DNA of 5,300 bases from assembly GCA_015487825.1 (NCBI GenBank), contig WFOZ01000225.1, positions 1-5,300 on the forward strand, written 5' to 3'. Shown piece after piece: positions 1-5,300 of this stretch (position 1 is the first letter of the stretch; each line of letters opens with the position of its first letter). This DNA comes from Planctomycetaceae bacterium. Its GTDB lineage: Bacteria; Planctomycetota; Planctomycetia; Planctomycetales; Planctomycetaceae. The translations under genes and the position numbers were made by a program. Below the pieces are notes generated by a model, which searched no databases, was not told the origin of the DNA, and worked only from the letters and a program-made list of their open reading frames with translations.

Positions 1-1174
1 GTTCCTTCCCTGCCCCACTTTCCCCTCGAATTAAAACAATAGCATCGGTCGGCGAAACCAGTCCGATTTTCGATTTCAGTTCCTCCATCACCGAACTTTT
101 TCCTACCAGTTCGGTTTCGATAGCCAGCTGATGTTTTAACTGAAGGTTTTCGTTTTGCACCTTTATCAAGCCATCTTCCAATTCCTGACGCTGACGAAGA
201 TTCTGTAATGCAATTGCAAGCTGATCTGCAACCGCGAGCGTGTAATCCAGATCATTTGCATCGAGTGGGTTTTCGGGATTCGTAGAATAAAGATGAATCA
301 GCCCATAAATGCGTCCTTCATTATGAATCGGTGCAACAATCAACGATTGAGCCTGTAATTCGTCAATGCTGTCTCGTTGTGTCAGCTCGTCTCGCGGATC
401 AAGGTCACTGGCAAGAATCGCTTCTGCACTTTGAAAGACCTGTTCCGTCAACGAGGAGGAAACCGGGCGATACTCCTGGTTCTCGATACTTCGGTAAGCA
501 GAATTGACAAGCTCTGAAGCGACTGCTCCCTGTTTGACGGAGTCAAAAGCAGGGCGAGTTAATACCGCACCAATATCGGCCCCGGTAATGCCAACCAGAC
601 CATCAAGGACGATATCAGCTAATTCGTGAGCCGTCTGCACATTCCCCATTTTCATCGCCATCTGATATAGACGGGAAAGTTCCAGGCCAGCTCGTTGCCT
701 GACAGTTTGTTCCGACTGATCTGCTTCACCAAGTGTCGACTGTTTTTGACGATGCAAAATTTTGGGTAATTCAGATTTCCCATCATTCAATCTCAGTTCA
801 GTCTCGGTATCTCCATCGTAAGAATGCTCTGACCTGGCTAATGAGCAATCGGGATCTGTCGTGAACAGAAGATAGGAACTGCCAATCCGAATCAGATCAC
901 GGTCTATTAAAGCCATATCAGTTTTAATTGGCTCGCCATTAAGAAAAGTGCCGTTTCTACTATCGCGATCACGAATATTCCACCCCGCAGAGGTATGGAA
1001 AACTTCACAATGGTTCCGACTGCAAACATCATCCTGCAACACAATTCGGTTTGTAGGAGCGCGACCGATACTCACAATCTGATCAGGATGAAGCTCACAT
1101 CGTTGCTCATCGTTTGAATTATCCCAGATAAGATAAAAAGAGGGATCGGTATTTAACTTTGAAGGTCTATCCAC
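1..1174 (-). CDS. FHA-GAF sigma-54-dependent transcriptional regulator (3' end outside window)
   Basis: This is the N-terminal part of an enhancer-binding protein that would activate sigma-54 RNA polymerase; 391 codons are visible. Residues about 12-105 form an FHA (phosphothreonine-binding) domain with the expected G37-R38, S52-R-N-H55 and S72-R-N-G-T-F-L-N-G80 motifs. Residues about 165-325 read as a GAF sensory domain, including an APIHNEGRIYGLIHLYS stretch. A helical linker (about 325-352) follows. The AAA+ domain begins near 356 (TELVGKSSVMEEL), and its Walker A motif GESGAGKE (384-391) is cut by the window edge; GESGTGKE is the usual form. The GAFTGA loop and the HTH domain are not visible. 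I chose the GTG at 1174 because the FHA domain begins soon after it and an AGGTG lies 10 bases upstream. An in-frame TTG at 1219 is the only clear longer alternative before a stop at 1231. The gene is divergent from the dehydrogenase. The family is secure; targets and signal are unknown. Confidence 0.9.
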   Translation of the reverse strand, partial: MDRPSKLNTDPSFYLIWDNSNDEQRCELHPDQIVSIGRAPTNRIVLQDDVCSRNHCEVFHTSAGWNIRDRDSRNGTFLNGEPIKTDMALIDRDLIRIGSSYLLFTTDPDCSLARSEHSYDGDTETELRLNDGKSELPKILHRQKQSTLGEADQSEQTVRQRAGLELSRLYQMAMKMGNVQTAHELADIVLDGLVGITGADIGAVLTRPAFDSVKQGAVASELVNSAYRSIENQEYRPVSSSLTEQVFQSAEAILASDLDPRDELTQRDSIDELQAQSLIVAPIHNEGRIYGLIHLYSTNPENPLDANDLDYTLAVADQLAIALQNLRQRQELEDGLIKVQNENLQLKHQLAIETELVGKSSVMEELKSKIGLVSPTDAIVLIRGESGAGKE

Positions 1175-1241
1175 TGAAATGTGACACCTGAAAGGTTCTA
1201 TAGAAATGTTGTGATGCAATAATCGGCCCTAGGTGCTATTT

Positions 1242-1257
1242 TGCACTTTGTAAGCCA
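1242..1257 (-). promoter_or_regulatory. Possible sigma-54 (-24/-12) promoter for the regulator gene
   Basis: On the minus strand this reads TGGCTTACAAAGTGCA. It has the GG and GC doublets separated by ten bases that sigma-54 requires, with TGGC and TGCA matching the consensus edges and poor matches in between. Transcription would start near 1231, about 57 bases before the GTG start. Autoregulation of an enhancer-binding protein by sigma-54 is known in other systems, but this match is weak and could be chance. Confidence 0.22.
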
Positions 1258-1265
1258 TATTACAA
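1248..1265. promoter_or_regulatory. Candidate operator: TTGTAA-N6-TTACAA dyad
   Basis: This is a perfect 6-bp inverted repeat with a six-base spacer (GCCATA), sitting between two divergent genes. The right arm overlaps TACAAT (1261-1266), the best -10-like hexamer for the dehydrogenase, and the site overlaps the possible sigma-54 element on the other strand. A protein bound here could affect both genes. The symmetry is seen directly; operator function is inferred, and the binding protein is unknown. Confidence 0.35.
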
Positions 1266-1308
1266 TTCTCAGCCGCATGCTTTTGTATCTTCAGGAGATA
1301 AATAAACC

Positions 1309-1338
1309 ATGTGGAACCATCGGAGAGACTTGAAGTAA
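1309..1338 (+). other. Possible nine-codon leader reading frame (MWNHRRDLK)
   Basis: An ATG at 1309 lies 11 bases after a strong AGGAG (1293-1297) and opens a nine-codon frame ending in TAA at 1336-1338. This is the best ribosome-binding sequence upstream of the dehydrogenase, yet it does not serve the ATG at 1407, which has no clear one of its own. The same sequence may instead serve the overlapping GTG at 1311, giving a 32-residue extension of the dehydrogenase. I cannot decide between these two readings from sequence alone. Confidence 0.25.
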
Positions 1339-1377
1339 GCAGGTTACTGCAATACTGTTTGACAATTGGCAACCTGT
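1339..1377 (+). repeat. Leader hairpin (inverted repeat) before the dehydrogenase
   Basis: CAGGTT at 1340-1345 pairs perfectly with AACCTG at 1371-1376, and a G-U pair extends this to seven. An inner helix, CAAT (1350-1353) with ATTG (1365-1368), can form inside the loop. The hairpin begins directly after the stop of the nine-codon frame and ends 29 bases before the ATG at 1407. The layout resembles an attenuation or translational-control leader, but no T-tract follows. Confidence 0.3.
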
Positions 1378-1406
1378 CTCACTTCTCGTATCGACGAAAT
1401 AAAAAA

Positions 1407-2450
1407 ATGCCCGTATTGAATTCATCAGAGTTAATTAAGTTAGGCAACAAACTGCTCGTTGCTGCAGGAGCCAGCGAAGAAGAAGCGAAAGTAGTAGCAG
1501 AGGAACTTGCCTGTGCCAATCTTGTTGGCCACGACAGTCATGGTGTGATGCGTCTGGTACAATATGCCCAATTAATTGAACAAGGTCATATCGTACCGGG
1601 AAATCAACCGGAAATTGTCCGGGAAGGGCCAGCTTTTCTGGTTGTCGATGCTCACTTTACTTTCGGGCAGGTTGCTGCAAAATGGGCGATGGATCAGTTG
1701 TATGAAAAAACAAAACAGTCTGGCTGTGCGAATGCATTTGTACGAAATTGCAATCATGTCGGCAGGCTTGGTTCGTATACAGAACAGGCGGCAAAACTTG
1801 GATATGCAGCTTTGATGTCAGTCAACGCCCCTGGTCCGGGACAGGTTGCACCGTTTGGAGCGATGCAGCGGCGCATGGGAACCAATCCGATTTCAATGGC
1901 AGCCCCGGGAAACGGGGAAGCCCCCATTGTTCTTGATATGACAACATCCGCAACCGCAGAAGGGAAACTAAGAGTAGCCCATCAATCAGGAAAGCAAGTA
2001 CCGGAGGGATGGTTGATAGATGGGAATGGGAACCCGAGTACCGAACCGGCCGATTATTACAACGAGCCCAATGGCTGCATTCTTCCACTGGGAGGTCCGC
2101 TGGCACACAAAGGATATGGACTCTCGGTAATGGTTGATCTGTTTTGTGGAATACTCTCGGGCAGTGGAGTAGGACGCAGTGACTTACCACGAGGTGCAAA
2201 CGGCGTCTGGATACAGCTTCTGGATATCGAACAGATTACGGGAAAAGAAGAATACGATCGCTGGATCGGACCTTACGAGGAGCATATTAAATCGGCAAAA
2301 AAAAGAACTGGTGTTGATGAAATTCTTTTCCCCGGAGAAATGGAACAAAAGACTTACGCCTCTCGAATTGAACAAGGGGTGACCATTCCGGAAGAAACCT
2401 GGCGGCAGTTAAGTGAATTGGCAGAAAAACTGAATGTCTCAATACAATAA
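1407..2450 (+). CDS. Ldh-family malate/L-lactate (2-hydroxyacid) dehydrogenase
   Basis: This is a cytoplasmic NAD(P)-dependent oxidoreductase of the malate/L-lactate dehydrogenase family, which has its own non-Rossmann fold and interconverts 2-hydroxy and 2-keto acids. The 347-residue length is normal for the family. Visible signatures are GHDSHGVMR (41-49, with the family's proposed catalytic His at H45 and R49), NCNHVGRLGSY (114-124), GTNPISMAAP (158-167), LDMTTS (176-181) followed by GK, PEGWLID (199-205), and GGPLAHKGYGL (229-239). No key motif is missing and there is no frameshift. The ATG at 1407 places MPVLNSSEL at the usual family N-terminus, but only a weak ribosome-binding sequence precedes it. 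A GTG at 1311 would add 32 residues and sits 13 bases after AGGAG. The gene is monocistronic in appearance, divergent from the regulator, and followed by a hairpin and terminator. The substrate cannot be read from sequence; malate, lactate, sulfolactate, ureidoglycolate and diketogulonate enzymes all occur in this family. Confidence 0.92.
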   Translation: MPVLNSSELIKLGNKLLVAAGASEEEAKVVAEELACANLVGHDSHGVMRLVQYAQLIEQGHIVPGNQPEIVREGPAFLVVDAHFTFGQVAAKWAMDQLYEKTKQSGCANAFVRNCNHVGRLGSYTEQAAKLGYAALMSVNAPGPGQVAPFGAMQRRMGTNPISMAAPGNGEAPIVLDMTTSATAEGKLRVAHQSGKQVPEGWLIDGNGNPSTEPADYYNEPNGCILPLGGPLAHKGYGLSVMVDLFCGILSGSGVGRSDLPRGANGVWIQLLDIEQITGKEEYDRWIGPYEEHIKSAKKRTGVDEILFPGEMEQKTYASRIEQGVTIPEETWRQLSELAEKLNVSIQ

Positions 2451-2474
2451 GAGAAAATGATTTCTCAGATTATA

Positions 2475-2501
2475 TTTACAATTCCCGGTATGAATTGTAA
2501 A
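2475..2501. repeat. 10-bp perfect inverted repeat downstream of the dehydrogenase
   Basis: TTTACAATTC (2475-2484) and GAATTGTAAA (2492-2501) are perfect inverted copies around a 7-base loop (CCGGTAT). The stem is AT-rich and no T-run follows, so it is not a classic terminator alone. It begins 24 bases after the dehydrogenase stop. It may protect the 3' end of the mRNA, assist the following terminator, or bind a protein. The half sequence TTACAATTC also occurs at 1260-1268 upstream of the same gene. Confidence 0.6.
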
Positions 2502-2513
2502 ACCGCTTGAAGC

Positions 2514-2544
2514 CGGGTAGCATTTGTTACCCGTTGTTACTTTT
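2514..2544 (+). terminator. Probable intrinsic terminator of the dehydrogenase gene
   Basis: CGGGTA (2514-2519) pairs with TACCCG (2528-2533), and a G-U pair closes a six-base loop. A T-rich but interrupted tail, TTGTTACTTTT, follows. This is a moderate terminator: the stem is GC-rich but the T-run is broken. Confidence 0.55.
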
Positions 2545-2581
2545 CCGTTTCGTCGTGTAGATGGAACGAATCTGGCACGAC

Positions 2582-2610
2582 TGGTTTGCGTTAGCAATCG
2601 TTCGTAAAAT
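2582..2610 (+). promoter_or_regulatory. Weak promoter candidate for the thioredoxin-like gene
   Basis: TAAAAT at 2605-2610 matches the -10 consensus at five of six positions. At 17-bp spacing the -35 position (2582-2587, TGGTTT) matches poorly. Transcription would start near 2617, leaving about 22 bases that include the ribosome-binding sequence AAGGA at 2627-2631. If correct, the longer in-frame start at 2561 would lie upstream of the transcript. Confidence 0.25.
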
Positions 2611-2638
2611 TAATTCACTGGAAGATAAGGAAACTGAA

Positions 2639-3199
2639 ATGAAAAATTTCTCTGTCGCTTTGATGGCTTTGTTGTTTGCGGGCGCGGTCACTTACGCGGC
2701 TGCCCCTAAAAGTTCTGTAAAATCCGGCCTGCAGGTTGGTGAAAGTGCCCCACCGTATTTCGTCAACGATATAACCGGTCCCAATGCCGGGAAAACTCTT
2801 TGCTACCGCTGCAAATTTGGTGGTCGCCCTGTGGTTAATATTTTCACTCGCGAAATGACCCCGGAAGTTGCCGATCTGATTGCTCAAATAGACAAGAAAG
2901 TCGCCGCAAACCGTTCGAACAAAATGGCTGCTTTTGTTGTTCACATTACCGATGATGTTGATGCTTCTGAAACGACTTTGAAAAAAGTGGCTCAGACAAA
3001 ACATCTCGATAAAACACCGTTGACAAACTTTGACGGAACAGCCGGTCCTTCCAATTACAAAATTGCAAAAAATGCCGATGTCACCGTTATGATGTGGGTC
3101 CGAGGAAAGGTTAAAGTCAACCACGCATTCAATAGTGCAAAACTTTCCAAAGATTCAATCAAACAGATTGTTGCCGACACTTCTAAAATCCTGAATTAA
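2639..3199 (+). CDS. Exported thioredoxin-fold protein with CYRC motif
   Basis: This encodes a 186-residue secreted protein that I read as thioredoxin-fold but not as a standard thioredoxin. Residues 1-22 are a signal peptide (K2 charge, a hydrophobic run, AAA at 20-22). The mature part begins [19 protein letters not shown], resembling the opening of AhpC/TSA-like redoxins. C55-Y-R-C58 follows GKTL and comes before, not after, the first long strand ([10 protein letters not shown], 63-72). Later strands are [10 protein letters not shown] and [13 protein letters not shown]; the Pro usually found in the cis-Pro loop is absent (D147-V148-T149). The ATG at 2639 is preferred to the in-frame ATG at 2561 because AAGGA lies 7 bases upstream and the signal peptide starts here. 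CYRC is followed by K, so it is not a heme-binding CxxCH. The gene is closed by a strong terminator; the next gene encodes an exported cytochrome. Function is unproven: a thiol-redox, metal-binding or scaffold role is possible. Confidence 0.82.
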   Translation: MKNFSVALMALLFAGAVTYAAAPKSSVKSGLQVGESAPPYFVNDITGPNAGKTLCYRCKFGGRPVVNIFTREMTPEVADLIAQIDKKVAANRSNKMAAFVVHITDDVDASETTLKKVAQTKHLDKTPLTNFDGTAGPSNYKIAKNADVTVMMWVRGKVKVNHAFNSAKLSKDSIKQIVADTSKILN

Positions 3200-3251
3200 G
3201 TCTGAATTTCATTGTCTTAATTTTAGTTTCGAAGTTAAACTGAAAAACCCG

Positions 3252-3288
3252 CCCCCTGTTTCTTTCGAGAAGTCAGGGGGTTTGTTTT
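3252..3288 (+). terminator. Strong intrinsic terminator after the thioredoxin-like gene
   Basis: CCCCCTG (3252-3258) pairs perfectly with CAGGGGG (3274-3280). Inside, TTCT (3260-3263) pairs with AGAA (3268-3271) around a TTCG tetraloop, so a small internal bulge separates two stacked helices. The T-tract TTTGTTTT (3281-3288) follows at once. It lies only 28 bases before the next start codon. Confidence 0.92.
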
Positions 3289-3316
3289 AAGTCGCTGCAC
3301 AACAAAAGGAATTGAG

Positions 3317-5185
3317 ATGTTTTTCTCTTTGAGGATATTCCAGGCAGTCTCGTTTGTATTACTTTTGATGAGCATGATTGTAATGACATCTGCTCACTCT
3401 GTTTTCGCGGGTAGTTCCAACAGCCTGCTTGATATTTCGCAGGACGGAAAACTTCTGGCCTGTTCAAATCGTGATAGCGGTACCGTGACGATTGTCGAGT
3501 TGGCAACTCATCGCGTGTTGCGAGAAGTTCCGGTGGGGAAATATCCGGAGGGTGTTTCGTTTGTCGGAAACTCACATCAGCTTGCGGTCGCTATTTACGC
3601 AGATGACCAGGTTATTGTGCTAGATGCTCTTACCGGAAAAATATCTAATCGAATTTACGTATTCGATGAACCGTACGGCATTGTCAGTTCCCGTGATGGC
3701 AGCAGCCTGTATGTAACGCTTGACTACCCCGGACAAGTACTTGAAATCGATGCATCCAGTGGAACGATCAGGCGAACAATACCGGTCGGCAAGTTTATTC
3801 GTGCGATTGCCATATCTGCTGATAATCAATTCCTGCTGACAACCGAATACTACACGGGACTTGTAAGGAAGATTGACCTGAAGAAAGGGAAAACGATAGA
3901 TCAATGGCCCGGCGGAAAAACTGACAATCTTTCCCGGCAAATCATTTTTCATCCAACCAGGCCGAAAGCGTATTTCCCACATATCCGTTCGCGGGTTACT
4001 GTTGCCCATGGAGCTGGTTCCATTTTCCCCCTGCTTACGGTTATCGACACCGAAGCAGGCAAAGGAAAGCGAAAAACGCGAATCCCGCTCGACTCCTTAA
4101 TTGGAACACGTGTTACATCCAATCCATGGGAAGTAGCAATTTCGCCGGATGGTAAAACGTTGCTGGTTGTATTCGCAGGAACCGATGATCTCTACGTTTG
4201 CAATGTCCTGGATGATAACTATCGCGAAGTGATGGCCCGAGCCACGCTTTATATGGGGCATAATCCCCGCGCAGTGCGTGTTGCTGCTGATGGAAAGACA
4301 TTTTACGTTTACAACGCGCTCGATTTTAACATTGTTGCTTTTGCTACAGACTCACTCAAAGCTGTTGCAACTATCCCGGTAACGGAAAATCCGCTGAGTG
4401 AGCAGGTTCTCCTTGGTAAAAAACTATTCTACTCTGCAAGACAACCAATGTCAGGTCGGCTTTGGATCTCCTGTGCCAGTTGTCATCCCGATGGGCAGCC
4501 GGATGGAAAGACCTGGCATAACCCCGAAGGTTTGAGAAATACGCAATCGCTGGCAGGAATGGCCTGGACACACCCCATTCACTGGTCAGCAGATCGTGAT
4601 GAAGTTCAGGATTTTGAACACACAATTCGCGGCCCACTCATGCAGGGACGCGGCCTGGTACGGGGAAAAATCAATCCTTCACTGGGAAAGCCGAACAAAG
4701 GTCTTTCAGAAGCACTCGATGCAATGGCCGCCTATTCAAACACACATAAGTTTTCGATCAGTCCTCATTCAAAAAAAGGGTTAAGCGAATCAGCTAAACG
4801 AGGGCGAGCAATTTTCTTTTCTCCTCAAACGGCCTGTGCCAGCTGCCACTGCGGTCCCTTTTATACAGATTCCAATCCGAAATCAAAAAAGATTATTCGT
4901 CACGATGTCGGAACTGCAAAGTGGGATAAGACCGAAAAGATGGAACCGGCTTACGACACCCCGACATTACTGGGTCTGTATCGAACGGCTCCCTACTTGC
5001 ATCACGGTCTTGCCAATAACCTGCAGGAAGTATTAACCACTTATAACCGCGATGACCAGCACGGCAAGACAAGCCACCTGTCGCCAACTGGAATATCAGA
5101 CCTGATCGAATTCCTCAAAGCACTCCCCTACGAGAACCCCGTTCCTCAAGCCCAAAAAACAGATTTGGTAGAAGTAAAGAATTAA
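3317..5185 (+). CDS. Exported YVTN beta-propeller fused to diheme cytochrome c peroxidase/MauG-like domain
   Basis: This 622-residue protein carries a signal peptide (residues 1-31, predicted cut after VFA). Residues about 36-350 form a beta-propeller of about seven blades of the YVTN/lactonase type; repeated blade starts include ISQDGKLLA (40), ISPDGKTLL (275) and VAADGKTFY (322). Residues about 360-605 form a diheme domain of the bacterial cytochrome c peroxidase/MauG family. It has C386-A-S-C-H390 and C507-A-S-C-H511 for covalent heme, W423-S-A-D-R-D-E between them, and the APYLHHG motif (558-564, usually APYxHDG). Y576 in TTYN lies where the family has the axial Met (peroxidases) or Tyr (MauG type) of the second heme. 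The start is supported by AAAGGA (3305-3310). Substrate is unknown; peroxide reduction, oxidation of a partner protein, or electron transfer from a ligand held by the propeller are all possible. It lies 13 bases upstream of the lipoprotein gene and is probably co-transcribed with it. Confidence 0.93.
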   Translation: MFFSLRIFQAVSFVLLLMSMIVMTSAHSVFAGSSNSLLDISQDGKLLACSNRDSGTVTIVELATHRVLREVPVGKYPEGVSFVGNSHQLAVAIYADDQVIVLDALTGKISNRIYVFDEPYGIVSSRDGSSLYVTLDYPGQVLEIDASSGTIRRTIPVGKFIRAIAISADNQFLLTTEYYTGLVRKIDLKKGKTIDQWPGGKTDNLSRQIIFHPTRPKAYFPHIRSRVTVAHGAGSIFPLLTVIDTEAGKGKRKTRIPLDSLIGTRVTSNPWEVAISPDGKTLLVVFAGTDDLYVCNVLDDNYREVMARATLYMGHNPRAVRVAADGKTFYVYNALDFNIVAFATDSLKAVATIPVTENPLSEQVLLGKKLFYSARQPMSGRLWISCASCHPDGQPDGKTWHNPEGLRNTQSLAGMAWTHPIHWSADRDEVQDFEHTIRGPLMQGRGLVRGKINPSLGKPNKGLSEALDAMAAYSNTHKFSISPHSKKGLSESAKRGRAIFFSPQTACASCHCGPFYTDSNPKSKKIIRHDVGTAKWDKTEKMEPAYDTPTLLGLYRTAPYLHHGLANNLQEVLTTYNRDDQHGKTSHLSPTGISDLIEFLKALPYENPVPQAQKTDLVEVKN

Positions 5186-5198
5186 CAGGAATCCCTCC

Positions 5199-5300
5199 AT
5201 GCCAATTAAATATGAAAATCAATCAATTCGAACTCTCCTGTTGAACCTGCTGCTTGCCGGAGTCTTCATCGTCGGCTGCCAGCCTCCCGAGGACCTCAAC
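5199..5300 (+). CDS. Lipoprotein, N-terminus only (3' end outside window)
   Basis: Thirty-four codons are visible. They show a charged N-region (K4, R11), a hydrophobic core (LLLNLLLAGVFIVG) and a lipobox I24-V-G-C27, so the mature protein would begin with a lipidated Cys followed by QPPEDLN. Glutamine at +2 favours the outer membrane under the E. coli sorting rule, which may not hold in this organism. AGGA at 5187-5190 lies 8 bases before the ATG. The gene starts 13 bases after the cytochrome stop and so is probably in the same operon. The functional domain is outside the window and I cannot name it. Confidence 0.85.
   Translation, partial: MPIKYENQSIRTLLLNLLLAGVFIVGCQPPEDLN

Larger units (their letters stand above)
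1238..1266 (+). promoter_or_regulatory. Weak sigma-70-like promoter candidate for the dehydrogenase
   Basis: TACAAT at 1261-1266 matches the TATAAT -10 consensus at five of six positions. At 17-bp spacing the -35 position (1238-1243, ATTTTG) is poor. The better hexamer TTGCAC (1241-1246) is only 14 bases away, which is too close. Transcription would begin near 1273, ahead of the ribosome-binding sequence at 1293-1297. Confidence 0.25.
1175..1406. other. Divergent intergenic region and dehydrogenase leader
   Basis: This 232-base non-coding stretch separates the minus-strand regulator from the plus-strand dehydrogenase. It contains two adjacent short dyads (GTGC-N6-GCAC at 1233-1246 and TTGTAA-N6-TTACAA at 1248-1265), weak promoter-like matches on both strands, an AGGAG ribosome-binding sequence at 1293-1297, and a leader with a mini reading frame and a hairpin. 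An in-frame GTG at 1311 could extend the dehydrogenase into the last 96 bases. That extension would be 32 residues beyond the usual N-terminus of the family, so I treat it as leader. Confidence 0.6.

Noticed and set aside
1822..2199. 125-codon open frame on the minus strand
   Set aside because: It is antisense to the conserved GTNPIS, LDMTTS and PEGW motifs of the dehydrogenase and has no recognisable features.
2561..2638. Upstream in-frame ATG giving a 212-residue thioredoxin-like protein
   Set aside because: The extension would place 26 residues with charged stretches before a clear signal peptide, and the ATG at 2639 has a well-spaced AAGGA.
2801..2812. CYRC in the thioredoxin-like protein as a heme c site
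   Set aside because: The residue after the second Cys is Lys, not His, so it is not CxxCH.
2615..3124. 169-codon open frame on the minus strand
   Set aside because: It lies fully antisense to the thioredoxin-like gene, which has a signal peptide, a ribosome-binding sequence and fold-like strands; the antisense translation shows no domain.
3212..3240. Promoter-like pair TTGTCT-N17-TTAAAC before the terminator
   Set aside because: The -10 match is poor, and a transcript starting there would run straight into the strong terminator at 3252-3288.
3620..4009. 129-codon open frame on the minus strand
   Set aside because: It is antisense to the propeller blades of the cytochrome fusion and shows no motif or start signal.
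1..5300. CRISPR arrays, insertion sequences, tRNA genes and phage or toxin-antitoxin genes
   Set aside because: I saw no regularly spaced repeats, terminal inverted repeats with a transposase, tRNA-like cloverleaf, or related coding signatures on either strand.

Overview
The window looks like a piece of a Planctomycetota-type chromosome with moderate GC. This is an inference from gene content: an FHA-GAF-sigma54 activator, an exported YVTN-propeller/diheme cytochrome fusion, and a secreted thioredoxin-fold protein with a CYRC motif are a combination typical of that phylum. No rRNA or other marker confirms it. There is no tRNA, rRNA, CRISPR array, transposase or phage gene, and both edges cut through genes.

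Region 1 (1-1174, minus strand) is the N-terminal 391 codons of a sigma-54-dependent enhancer-binding regulator. It has an FHA domain, a GAF domain and a short helical linker, and the window edge falls inside the Walker A motif of the AAA+ domain. Region 2 (1175-1406) is the divergent intergenic region. It holds a perfect dyad (TTGTAA-N6-TTACAA), weak promoter candidates on both strands, and a leader with a strong Shine-Dalgarno sequence, a nine-codon reading frame and a hairpin. Region 3 (1407-2450, plus strand) is a complete NAD(P)-dependent 2-hydroxyacid dehydrogenase of the malate/L-lactate dehydrogenase (Ldh) family, followed by a 10-bp perfect inverted repeat and a probable terminator.

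Region 4 (2451-5300, plus strand) encodes exported proteins. A 186-residue secreted thioredoxin-fold protein is followed by a very clear intrinsic terminator. Next comes a 622-residue exported protein fusing a roughly seven-bladed YVTN-type beta-propeller to a diheme cytochrome c peroxidase/MauG-like domain with two CxxCH motifs. Thirteen bases later a lipoprotein begins and runs off the window.

The cytochrome and the lipoprotein are almost certainly co-transcribed, and a periplasmic or cell-surface redox role fits both. The thioredoxin-like gene may belong to the same locus, but the terminator between them would separate or attenuate expression. I found no evidence of a wholly new system. 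The points most worth checking are the displaced CxxC in the thioredoxin-like protein, the possible Tyr heme ligand in the cytochrome, and the dyad and leader elements around the dehydrogenase gene.
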